Shown in pieces: positions 1 through 5,312 of a stretch of 7,639 nt of DNA (position 1 is the first letter of the stretch; each line of letters opens with the position of its first letter). Under the pieces are notes generated by a model that saw only the letters and a list, made by a program, of their open reading frames with translations, was not told where the DNA came from and did no database searches. A program made the translations under genes and the position numbers. Origin of the DNA: an uncultured Lachnospiraceae bacterium (GTDB lineage Bacteria; Bacillota; Clostridia; Lachnospirales; Lachnospiraceae); contig CAJUQJ010000087.1 of assembly GCA_910588215.1 (NCBI GenBank), positions 1 through 7,639 on the forward strand. The letters are read 5' to 3'.

Positions 1-130
1 AGCCAATATTTATTCAGGCAATGTTCGGTAATTTGTGCTGGGAAAGTTGAGTAAAGTTTCAATCTTGATAATTCAAATATATAAAATCCATGCTTAAGTT
101 TATGATGTTGCGCATAGCAGGTGGTTTATT

Positions 131-196
131 TGTTCTCTAAAGTTCCGTTTTTCGGAACAGCGAAAAACTCCTCAAATGAGAACAGGGCCATGCCCT
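131..196. repeat. Cluster of nested inverted repeats beside the terminator
   Basis: Seen directly: 7-bp arms TGTTCTC (131-137) and GAGAACA (178-184) enclose a perfect 6-bp hairpin, GTTCCG (142-147) and CGGAAC (153-158) with a T5 loop. Directly beyond the outer arm lies a third hairpin, AGGGC (184-188) and GCCCT (192-196). No long T-run follows on either strand, so these are not convincing terminators by themselves. They could be a structured RNA end, part of a small non-autonomous element, or a regulatory site of a gene left of the window. Bases 1-130 show no gene I can support; on the plus strand a frame is open for 17 codons from the window edge, which is uninformative. Confidence 0.45.
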
Positions 197-199
197 AAC

Positions 200-232
200 A
201 AAAAAACCTCTCTTCCAGTTATGGATGAGAGG
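200..232 (-). terminator. Intrinsic terminator downstream of the AraC-family gene
   Basis: On the minus strand, 15 bases after the stop of the regulator gene, the RNA can fold CCTCTC-A-TCCA / TGGA-A-GAGAGG with a 4-base loop and one A-A mismatch (arms 227-232 and 222-225 with 214-217 and 207-212). Seven Us follow immediately (A-run at 200-206 on the plus strand). This is the classic Rho-independent layout and marks the end of the leftmost transcription unit. Confidence 0.9.
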
Positions 233-247
233 CCCTCCTTTTGTTGT

Positions 248-1078
248 TCAGTCTTTCTTCAGTGGCACCCAAATATACACCTTCATATCATCTGATCCCT
301 CTTCCGGAGGAAGATATACTTCAATATCATATTCTCCTGCAAGAGAGTATCCTTGAAGTGCAGGCAACCACTCTGACCAGATCCTGGTGTTCGTATCCTG
401 AAGTGTTTTAATCGTGCACGGAAATTGTGCCCATGCGCTGCCAGGAATCACCCTGGTCTCACAACCTTCCGGGATATCTTCCCACGGGAAATACAAATCC
501 GCAATCCAGTAATCAAAGTCCTTTCCTTTCATATCAAGGCAAACCCCAAAGGTTCCCATTATAGGACGCTTCTCACCCTGAGTCAGCCATTCATCCCAAA
601 ACTTTGGTATTTCCTGATAACTGCTATCCGAATTGAACGGTCTTTTCACTCCGACAATAGTAAACGGTGCTTTTTCAACAATACGATAATCCATCATAGT
701 TCCACCCTCCATAGTGATTTTGATATGCAGTGGAGCAAAAGATCTGAGCGGTGCCCCCGGTTCTTTAGCTTGTGACGGTGTAATCCCATGAAACCTCTGA
801 AAGGCTTTGGAGAAACTATCCGGCGAATCATAGCTGTATTTAACGGCAACATCAATCACCTTCACATCTTTCCCGTTAAGCTCCTGAGCTGCCAGCGTCA
901 TCCTGCGCGCACGGATGTATTCTCCGACAGTCACACCACACAGTGCCCCGAAAATGCGTTGGTAATAGAAAGGTGACAAGGCTGCTTTAGCAGCAATATC
1001 CTCAATGTCCAGTTCCTCCGTCAAATTCTTTTCTATGAAGTCGATGGATTCTTGGAATCCCTCTATCCAGCCTTGCAT
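248..1078 (-). CDS. AraC-family transcriptional regulator with GyrI-like effector domain
   Basis: A 276-residue cytoplasmic DNA-binding regulator. Residues about 8-105 form the two helix-turn-helix units of the AraC/XylS family. The first is around IEDIAAKAALSPFYYQ; the second is around VIDVAVKYSYDSPDSFSKAF, ending in the typical FHGITPSQ. Residues about 127-275 resemble the GyrI-like/SoxR-type small-molecule binding fold, with repeated strand pairs and a late acidic position in DIEVYLP. This DNA-binding-first, GyrI-last order is common in Clostridia and Bacilli. I chose ATG 1078 because AGGAG (1091-1087) sits 8 bases before it; a GTG at 1096 in the same frame has no comparable site. It is the last gene of its block, has its own promoter-like motif and ends at a strong terminator. 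Its ligand and targets cannot be read from sequence. Neighbouring acetyltransferase genes make a drug or polyamine response conceivable, but this is only a guess from context. Confidence 0.93.
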   Translation of the reverse strand: MQGWIEGFQESIDFIEKNLTEELDIEDIAAKAALSPFYYQRIFGALCGVTVGEYIRARRMTLAAQELNGKDVKVIDVAVKYSYDSPDSFSKAFQRFHGITPSQAKEPGAPLRSFAPLHIKITMEGGTMMDYRIVEKAPFTIVGVKRPFNSDSSYQEIPKFWDEWLTQGEKRPIMGTFGVCLDMKGKDFDYWIADLYFPWEDIPEGCETRVIPGSAWAQFPCTIKTLQDTNTRIWSEWLPALQGYSLAGEYDIEVYLPPEEGSDDMKVYIWVPLKKD

Positions 1079-1103
1079 CTTACCCACTCCTTTCACTCAC
1101 TGT

Positions 1104-1132
1104 ATTATCAGTATATCAGTCTGAAGGACTAA
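1104..1132 (-). promoter_or_regulatory. Candidate sigma-A promoter of the AraC-family gene
   Basis: Minus strand: GATAAT (1109-1104, 5/6 match to the -10 consensus) lies 17 bases downstream of TTAGTC (1132-1127, a poor -35). Transcription would begin near 1097, just ahead of the ribosome binding site. Overlapping the -10 is a tandem 8-base repeat (ACTGATAT then ACTGATAA), which could be a regulator contact site. The weak -35 fits a promoter that needs an activator, but this is inference. Confidence 0.4.
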
Positions 1133-1133
1133 C

Positions 1134-1163
1134 ACCCGACATTCTGTGCTCTCTTGATCGGGT
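1134..1163. repeat. 6-bp inverted repeat upstream of the AraC-family promoter
   Basis: ACCCGA (1134-1139) and TCGGGT (1158-1163) form perfect arms separated by 18 bases. The repeat sits between the stop of the acetyltransferase gene and the candidate -35 of the regulator gene. No T-run follows on either strand, so an operator is somewhat more likely than a terminator. Chance occurrence of arms this short cannot be excluded. Confidence 0.3.
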
Positions 1164-1165
1164 AT

Positions 1166-1648
1166 CTATAATTTCAGAACAGCTATCATTTCTTCGCCAT
1201 CCATATCACCCGTTTCAGTAAATCCGAATGAGCTGTATAACTTTCTTGCGACCTCATTTTCGGGCTCGTATGACAACCAACAGTATTCTGCCGATCCGCA
1301 TGGTAATGTTTTGATAAAGTCCAGTGCAAGCTTGACTGCCTCTTTCCCATATCCTCTGCCCTGATATGCCTTATCAATCATCAGCCGCCACAGATTGTAA
1401 TTACCTTTTGCTATAGCAGGTGCATCTTCCCAATAATCATCAACGCCAAAGCCAATCATAAGGAATCCGACCGGTGTATCTTCTTTATAAATCCCAAACG
1501 GGAAAGCGTATCCATTTCCGGTAATCGCTGTGTATGCCTCAATGATACTGGTCTCATTACTGGCTACGAAGCTTCTTTGGTCATCTGAAACATTCAGTTT
1601 CAAAAGATCCCATACATTATTTCCTGTAACCTTATCTAATCTGATCAT
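1166..1648 (-). CDS. GNAT-family N-acetyltransferase, BltD/spermidine-acetyltransferase-like
   Basis: A 160-residue cytoplasmic enzyme that should transfer an acetyl group from acetyl-CoA to an amine. The acetyl-CoA pyrophosphate loop (GNAT motif A) is visible as QGRGYGKEA (residues 96-104) after the strand YNLWRLMIDKAYQ. Motif B appears as ENEVARKLYSSFGF (130-143). The N-terminus and the end (FGFTETGDMDGEEMIAVLKL) resemble BltD-type polyamine acetyltransferases in layout and length, which suggests but does not prove an amine or polyamine substrate. I chose ATG 1648, which has GGAG (1660-1657) 8 bases upstream. An in-frame GTG at 1684 would add 12 residues and would overlap the stop of the broken acetyltransferase before it, but has no good ribosome binding site. 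The gene follows that pseudogene closely and may be co-transcribed with it. Confidence 0.88.
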   Translation of the reverse strand: MIRLDKVTGNNVWDLLKLNVSDDQRSFVASNETSIIEAYTAITGNGYAFPFGIYKEDTPVGFLMIGFGVDDYWEDAPAIAKGNYNLWRLMIDKAYQGRGYGKEAVKLALDFIKTLPCGSAEYCWLSYEPENEVARKLYSSFGFTETGDMDGEEMIAVLKL

Positions 1649-1680
1649 AGATTTATCTCCATATCCTGTCGAAAGGAAAT

Positions 1681-2212
1681 TCACGCCTTCCAGACACCTT
1701 TACTGATTTTATAAACCCCGTCATGATATGCTCCTTCTCCGGTAAAGAACATCTGAAAACCACATTTTTCAAGTACACACCCGGATGCCATACACCTCAA
1801 TGGCACCAACCCGTTCAGCCATCACAGGCAGAAATGCCGTTACCGCTTCTGTCGCATAGCCCTTCCCTGTAAATGCTTTTGCAACATGATATCCGATTTC
1901 CCATTTGCCATCTCCAATAGGAACCAGCTGAACATAGCCGATGTTTTTGCTCTCATCTTTTTTGATCACTGCATAGACCAGCGGCCCTTCTTCGGATCCA
2001 TACTGAGATATCAGTAATTTAAGCGTTTCTTTTGCATCTTCCAAAGTCTCGAAGACTTTAGCTGATACAAATCTTCTTGTATCCTCATCCAATGAATTCT
2101 CATGGACATCCATCGCCATTTCAGTAATTATCAATCTATCTGTTTCTAAACCCCCATATCCTACATTATGATACCACCATGAATAGAAGTGGGTGTTTAG
2201 AAAAATATGCAC
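1681..2212 (-). pseudogene. RimJ/RimL-type GNAT acetyltransferase, broken by internal deletion and frameshift
   Basis: The frame from 2212 gives 147 residues. From LETDRLIITEM (codon 22, near 2149) it looks like a normal RimJ/RimL-type GNAT protein, with the acetyl-CoA loop AKAFTGKGYATEA and the following VMAERVGAIEVYG. It then runs into IRVCT and a stop at 1769. In the next frame, starting at base 1788, the sequence continues with the missing motif B, ASGCVLEKCGF, and a normal C-terminus ending in ISKGVWKA with a stop at 1681-1683. About 8 codons that family members have between VYG and AS are absent, so a deletion not divisible by three has split the gene. The first ~20 codons (MHIFLNTHF...) do not look native and derive from the hairpin-rich DNA upstream, and no good ribosome binding site precedes them, so the original start may also be lost. 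Enzyme activity is unlikely. Confidence 0.85.
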
Positions 2213-2213
2213 A

Positions 2214-2266
2214 CAAAATCGGAGATTTTGGCGCGTTCACGGAGTCCGCAGTGTAATGCGTACTCC
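2214..2266. repeat. Paired hairpins, possible small dispersed element
   Basis: Two inverted repeats lie back to back. CAAAATC-GGA-GATTTTG (2214-2230) is a perfect 7-bp stem. GGAGT-C-CGCA / TGCG-T-ACTCC (2241-2266) is a 9-bp stem with one mismatch and a 6-base loop. They fill the gap between the kinase-like gene and the broken acetyltransferase. Neither is followed directly by a T-run. The unrelated N-terminus of the pseudogene begins inside this segment, which suggests foreign DNA placed here. The whole segment (about 2160-2300) feels like a dispersed intergenic element of clostridial genomes, but that is memory-based inference. A 22-codon frame (2305-2237) overlaps the kinase stop as ATGA and is probably incidental. 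Confidence 0.5.
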
Positions 2267-2301
2267 TGATTGACAGGTTACTTCTACGGCAAATAATACA
2301 T

Positions 2302-2934
2302 TCATGCTTTTAACCTCAACAATTCTTCTACTATTTCCAATGTTTCTTTGACAGTTCTGTTATCATCGCGTAGCAACACCTTAAACCCTGAATTAAAGAA
2401 CTTGTCATATGCTTCTTTTGAATTAACCCGCATAAGCATCTCTCTGAAGTTGACCATCGCCGCATCAGGATCCGGTTCTTGCATCAGAAGCTGATAAAGA
2501 AACTGCTTTTCTCTATCCGGACGCTCGAAAAATCTATTAACAGAAATCATCTGATCAGACAACATCACAAGAACATGGTCTGTATCAGATATCTTCTTAA
2601 GTGTTTCTATTGAAATGTTGGTATCGGCAAAAATCCTGTGTCCTTGTTTCTTTAACTCTTTCAGAATCTGAAGTTCCAGAATCTCACATTCTTTGGCAAC
2701 ACCATCTATCCAGGAAGCATATTCCTCCGGTGTTCTCCGAATAAACTCACGCCAGTCCTGAAGATCTCTGGTGTAACAAAGACATGGGAATTCATTCTTA
2801 TCAAGTTTTTCATCCACTAACCGATCATGATAATTCTCTTCACAGGCAATACCTTCATATTTTTCTGCCAGAAGCTTTACCATAGTAGATTTACCGGCAT
2901 AAGCAGTTCCGATTATATAGTATATGTCATCCAT
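2302..2934 (-). CDS. P-loop kinase-like NTPase (AAA/shikimate-kinase-like fold), function unknown
   Basis: A 210-residue soluble protein. A Walker A loop is visible at the N-terminus, GTAYAGKST (residues 9-17), directly after a hydrophobic strand (IYYIIG). This is the usual position in small-molecule or nucleotide kinases rather than in large AAA+ machines. Later strands such as HRIFADTNI and DHVLVMLSD, and the basic segment RFFERPDREKQF, fit a kinase core with a lid. The substrate is not identifiable. The start ATG 2934 has GGAG 7 bases upstream, inside the end of the preceding reading frame, which it overlaps by 8 bases (ATGGATGA), so the two were translationally coupled. The preceding partner is now only a C-terminal fragment. 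Related proteins are usually annotated simply as AAA-family ATPase, and I would not go further than that. Confidence 0.75.
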   Translation of the reverse strand: MDDIYYIIGTAYAGKSTMVKLLAEKYEGIACEENYHDRLVDEKLDKNEFPCLCYTRDLQDWREFIRRTPEEYASWIDGVAKECEILELQILKELKKQGHRIFADTNISIETLKKISDTDHVLVMLSDQMISVNRFFERPDREKQFLYQLLMQEPDPDAAMVNFREMLMRVNSKEAYDKFFNSGFKVLLRDDNRTVKETLEIVEELLRLKA

Positions 2935-3040
2935 TTAGAATCTCCGTCATCACTTTCCCGTAATCATCATTTATAAGAATAATCTGTTCTCCCATACGCC
3001 GGAATCCATCTATGATTTTCTGATTCTCCTTTTTTAACCA
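2927..3040 (-). pseudogene. C-terminal fragment of an unidentified gene upstream of the kinase-like gene
   Basis: In the minus frame ending at TGA 2929-2927, a coding-like tail reads WLKKENQKIIDGFRRMGEQI and then ILINDDYGKVMTEILNG. It runs up to roughly 3035-3060, where the sequence turns into the antisense of the transposase remnant. Its stop overlaps the start of the kinase-like gene (ATGGATGA), the arrangement expected of a genuine operon partner. There is no start codon with a ribosome binding site, and the rest of the gene is absent. I do not recognise the family. The frame stays formally open through the transposase remnant, but that part is antisense to transposase sequence and should not be read as protein. 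Confidence 0.6.
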
Positions 3041-3051
3041 AGCAGCCGTGC

Positions 3052-3392
3052 AGTCAGAAGCATTCCCGCAAATGGCGCTGCCCGCTCGCCTGCGGCAAAG
3101 TGGCTTCCTGCCCCTGTAAGGAAAAATGTTCTTCCTCTTCTTACGGCCGCTGTGTCACACAAAGCCAGACTGGGACATCCGGTTTTACCCGCCGGTTTCT
3201 CGCGGAACTGACGAATATAAGAAGATTTACAACAACCGCACTTCCTGCGAAAGGGTAAATAACCGGGTGTTAAATGATTACCACCTTCATGATATGGGCA
3301 TCCACACCAGAAAGCGTTATTCCTTCTTCACCATGATAATCTGTATCCACCTGGATGCACGGCTAAAGAAGCACACAAAACCGAAAACGTAA
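3052..3392 (+). pseudogene. C-terminal remnant of a DDE transposase (IS4-superfamily type), frameshifted
   Basis: The plus-strand frame from about 3052 reads a cysteine-rich segment, WRCPLACGKVASCPCKEKC followed by SSSSYGRCV. At base 3156 the frame slips by one missing C and continues as HTKPDWDIRFYPP, then EYKKIYNNRTSCERVNNR, and ends in IHLDARLKKHTKPKT with TAA at 3390-3392. The YNNRTSCE segment matches the Y-(2)-R-(3)-E signature around the last catalytic acid of IS4-type transposases. The run SFFTMIICIHLDARLK is also typical, though it appears to lack two residues seen in relatives. The N-terminal two thirds, the other catalytic residues and the left end of the element are missing, so it cannot transpose. 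The ATG at 3126 is not a real start; its first nine codons are out of the transposase frame. Confidence 0.85.
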
Positions 3393-3586
3393 ATTTAGCT
3401 TTTAACTTACAAAATCTTCTTTCAAAGCCTGCCACAAGGGAGGTTTCCAAGTCATGCCCTTCATTGAATTCTTCCGCTCCAATGTCAGACACGTTGACGT
3501 CCTGGTTATTCTTTTCTCATTTTTCCACTCGACAACCCTATTTTTTCGATTCACCTATCTACTTTCCGAGACTACTCGTAATTTTG
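3393..3586. other. Gene-free stretch, probably the decayed 3' flank of the insertion element
   Basis: Together with the remnant to its left, this forms a region over 600 bases without an intact gene. No gene with a start and ribosome binding site is visible. Two short open minus-strand frames exist. One begins at GTG near 3551 and runs about 51 codons, ending in PPLWQALKEDFVS; the other contains DVNVSDIGAEEFNEGHDLE. Both overlap, lack a credible ribosome binding site, and run into the antisense of the transposase. An AT-rich imperfect palindrome (about 3389-3410) just after the transposase stop could be a weak terminator. Terminal inverted repeats of the element could not be identified because its left end is gone. 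Confidence 0.4.
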
Positions 3587-3616
3587 ATTATATCTCATTA
3601 ACCACTATCGTTGCAA
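3587..3616 (-). promoter_or_regulatory. Promoter-like motif pointing left into gene-free DNA
   Basis: Minus strand: TTGCAA (3616-3611, 4/6 match to -35) and a perfect TATAAT (3592-3587) are separated by 18 bases. A second -10-like TATACT lies further upstream. The -10 overlaps the stop of the truncated third operon gene. No intact gene follows on this strand. The simplest reading is that the junction joined the broken gene to the promoter region of a gene that is no longer here. Function is untested. Confidence 0.4.
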
Positions 3617-3851
3617 CTTTAGTATAGCACTTCATACCGACCTCAAAGGCGACACGCATTTCCGGAAGATCCCGAACATACACTCTTTCAATGGTGGCAT
3701 CGATCATCTCTGCATGCCCAACGCGGTGAACGTTCCGGGTATAAAGATCCATCGACTCCCAGTTTTCGTTAACGTAGTCTTCAGCCGTCTGGTACAAGCC
3801 GTTATAGCATTTATCTTTTACAAACTCAGCGAACGAACGGCCTGTTGCCAT
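3588..3851 (-). pseudogene. Truncated third gene of the McrBC-like operon, possible N-terminus of a large ImmA/IrrE-associated protein
   Basis: The frame encodes 87 residues from ATG 3851. AGGAGG (3865-3860) lies 8 bases before this ATG, against only 2 bases before the in-frame ATG 3857. The stop of the nuclease gene is part of this ribosome binding site (TAGGAGGG), so translation is coupled. Residues up to about 75 (FAEFVKDKCYNGLY, DLYTRNVHRVGHAEM, VYVRDLPEMRVAFEVGM) look like the start of proteins several times longer that I associate with ImmA/IrrE-type metallopeptidases. That link is from memory and tentative. After EVGM the sequence loses this character and stops within 13 codons, in what looks like unrelated promoter DNA. 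The metallopeptidase part, including any HExxH site, is absent. It might instead be a genuine small protein, but the abrupt end beside a transposase remnant favours truncation. Confidence 0.6.
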
Positions 3852-3863
3852 ACGCATTCCCTC

Positions 3864-5297
3864 CTATAACTCAAGCATACTGATTTCCATCTTCCGCCCT
3901 GACAGATAATGCTCATAAACCATATCAGCGGGTAGGAAACGCACCTTGATATTCTGTAATCCGAGAGCAGAAAGCATCTGCAAAGACGCCTCGCCCTTGT
4001 GTATTATATTCTTTGCTTCTGTCGGCATCAGAAAACAATTCTCGACACCTTCAAAGGCATGATCAGTGATGAACTTCTGGTATGCTAACTGATACAGATA
4101 CTGCTTTGTAACTGACTCAATTCCCGGCTGCGCCTTTGGAGGCTGTCCAGGTTCAAGTACTGCATTATAATACTTTGCGTCAAATATAATAAACTTATTT
4201 CCTTTTATGCTTACCAGGTCAGGGATAAGCGTATCCGATGCCGTTTTCCCAGTCACCGACCACAGCGGCTTCTCTATCAAATCAATCAGTTTTTGCTTTC
4301 GGTCATATTCCGGCTTAAGCGGTGTCGGCAACTGCAAAGCACCCAGTCTGACATCAAGCTGATTGTCCATAATATCAGCACATATGCCCTCCCATACAAG
4401 ATTGAAGCTGTTTGTACCGAAGAGCGACAGGCAATCAGTATCATAAAGGCTGCCGCTGTGAGCAATATAGGCATAGATGGTTTTCAGCAAAAGCTGTTTC
4501 CTGGTATTGAACTGAGTATTCAATTCTTTCTCTATACGATAGAGGATGTACTCCTCTTCACCGAAATCATCGAGGACTTCATCAGTCAGATCCACTCCTG
4601 TCATTTCAAAGAGATCAAGAAGCTCAGCTTCCCTCAGTTCTTCAGAAGCCCTGGTTAAGATGCATTCATGCAACCTCTTGAAATAATCAAAGTCATCAGT
4701 AACGCGCTTCTTTGTTTGGAAATCGGTATAGTATGGGCGATTATTTGAGAGCATAGTAAATGTCTCGTTTATCGTTTTATCCCACAAAATCTCGCCAGAA
4801 CCGTTACTCTCAATAATGTCTTCGGTATTGTTATAAACGCCATTCTCGAAATAATCCTGCAACAGGAACAGCAGCACCGCAAGAAGATTAAATGCGTTGC
4901 TTTCGCTGCTGTCATTGAACATACGAACAATCTGTTCTTTTGTGTTGTATTTTTCAAGAACCTTCAGCACTTGGCGAAGCTCTTCCTTGGGCTGATTCGC
5001 ATGAAGCAGGTACTTTGGATAGCATTTCATGACACGTCCAGCAACTACTATTACACCCACGAAAGTGAACACATAGTAGTATTCATCCTCACCTGCCTCT
5101 ACATCAGCGACTTCTATGTCTTCGTCAAGAAGATCAGACATATCCCTTTGAATATCTGATGCCCGGACCGCTTTCAAAACGCCGAACTCCTTTAATTTCC
5201 GAATCAACGGGATTGCCTTTTCTTCAAAATACTCCAGTATCCTGCACAGGTCTTTTTGTGTATATCTTTTTTGCTCTCTTACAAATTCAGAGATTAT
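3864..5297 (-). CDS. LlaJI-family McrC-like restriction endonuclease subunit; canonical start codon missing
   Basis: The DNA-cleaving partner of the McrB-like GTPase encoded just upstream. Counting from 5297 it has 477 residues. The N-terminal half (FVREQKRYTQKDL, then IEVADVE, then YYYVFTFVGVIVVAGRVMKC) matches the LlaJI restriction endonuclease family as I know it. The C-terminal half holds a PD-(D/E)XK nuclease core: LIPDLVS with PD at 359-360, then FIIFDAKYYN with D-A-K at 373-375, followed by a glutamine-rich helix (KQYLYQLAYQ). All core metal-binding residues are present. The first ATG/GTG/TTG in frame is TTG 5207, which would delete 30 residues that look native and has no ribosome binding site. 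A perfect AGGAGG (5312-5307) instead points to 5297, where the codon is ATA. Either a rare AUA start is used, or the start has been mutated and the enzyme is poorly made. It is coupled to the genes on both sides. Confidence 0.85.
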   Translation of the reverse strand: MISEFVREQKRYTQKDLCRILEYFEEKAIPLIRKLKEFGVLKAVRASDIQRDMSDLLDEDIEVADVEAGEDEYYYVFTFVGVIVVAGRVMKCYPKYLLHANQPKEELRQVLKVLEKYNTKEQIVRMFNDSSESNAFNLLAVLLFLLQDYFENGVYNNTEDIIESNGSGEILWDKTINETFTMLSNNRPYYTDFQTKKRVTDDFDYFKRLHECILTRASEELREAELLDLFEMTGVDLTDEVLDDFGEEEYILYRIEKELNTQFNTRKQLLLKTIYAYIAHSGSLYDTDCLSLFGTNSFNLVWEGICADIMDNQLDVRLGALQLPTPLKPEYDRKQKLIDLIEKPLWSVTGKTASDTLIPDLVSIKGNKFIIFDAKYYNAVLEPGQPPKAQPGIESVTKQYLYQLAYQKFITDHAFEGVENCFLMPTEAKNIIHKGEASLQMLSALGLQNIKVRFLPADMVYEHYLSGRKMEISMLEL

Positions 5298-5306
5298 TTA
5301 TTGCGA

Positions 5307-5312
5307 CCTCCT
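5307..5312 (-). promoter_or_regulatory. Ribosome binding site of the nuclease gene, without a standard start codon after it
   Basis: Minus strand AGGAGG overlaps the TGA stop of the McrB-like gene (TGAGGAGG). Nine bases further on, the nuclease frame opens at ATA (5297) directly after an in-frame TAA (5300-5298). A second ATA at 5301 is 5 bases from the site but in another frame that stops after four codons. No ATG, GTG or TTG lies within initiation distance in the nuclease frame. Confidence 0.8.

Noticed and set aside
425..775. Plus-strand open frame of 116 codons opposite the AraC-family gene
   Set aside because: It lies fully antisense to a gene with clear HTH and GyrI-like domains and has no protein-like features.
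2214..2266. Paired hairpins read as an intrinsic terminator of the kinase-like gene
   Set aside because: No T-run directly follows either stem on the minus strand; the nearest T-rich stretch is several bases away.
2237..2305. 22-codon frame starting as ATGA on the kinase stop
   Set aside because: The overlap looks like coupling, but the frame spans a hairpin element and has no known peptide similarity or ribosome binding site of its own.
3040..3120. A minus-strand extension of the 2927-3040 fragment (GRKPLCRRRAGSAICGNASD) as coding sequence or a separate dispersed repeat
   Set aside because: The opposite strand reads as the cysteine-rich part of the transposase (WRCPLACGKVASC), so this frame is only its antisense.
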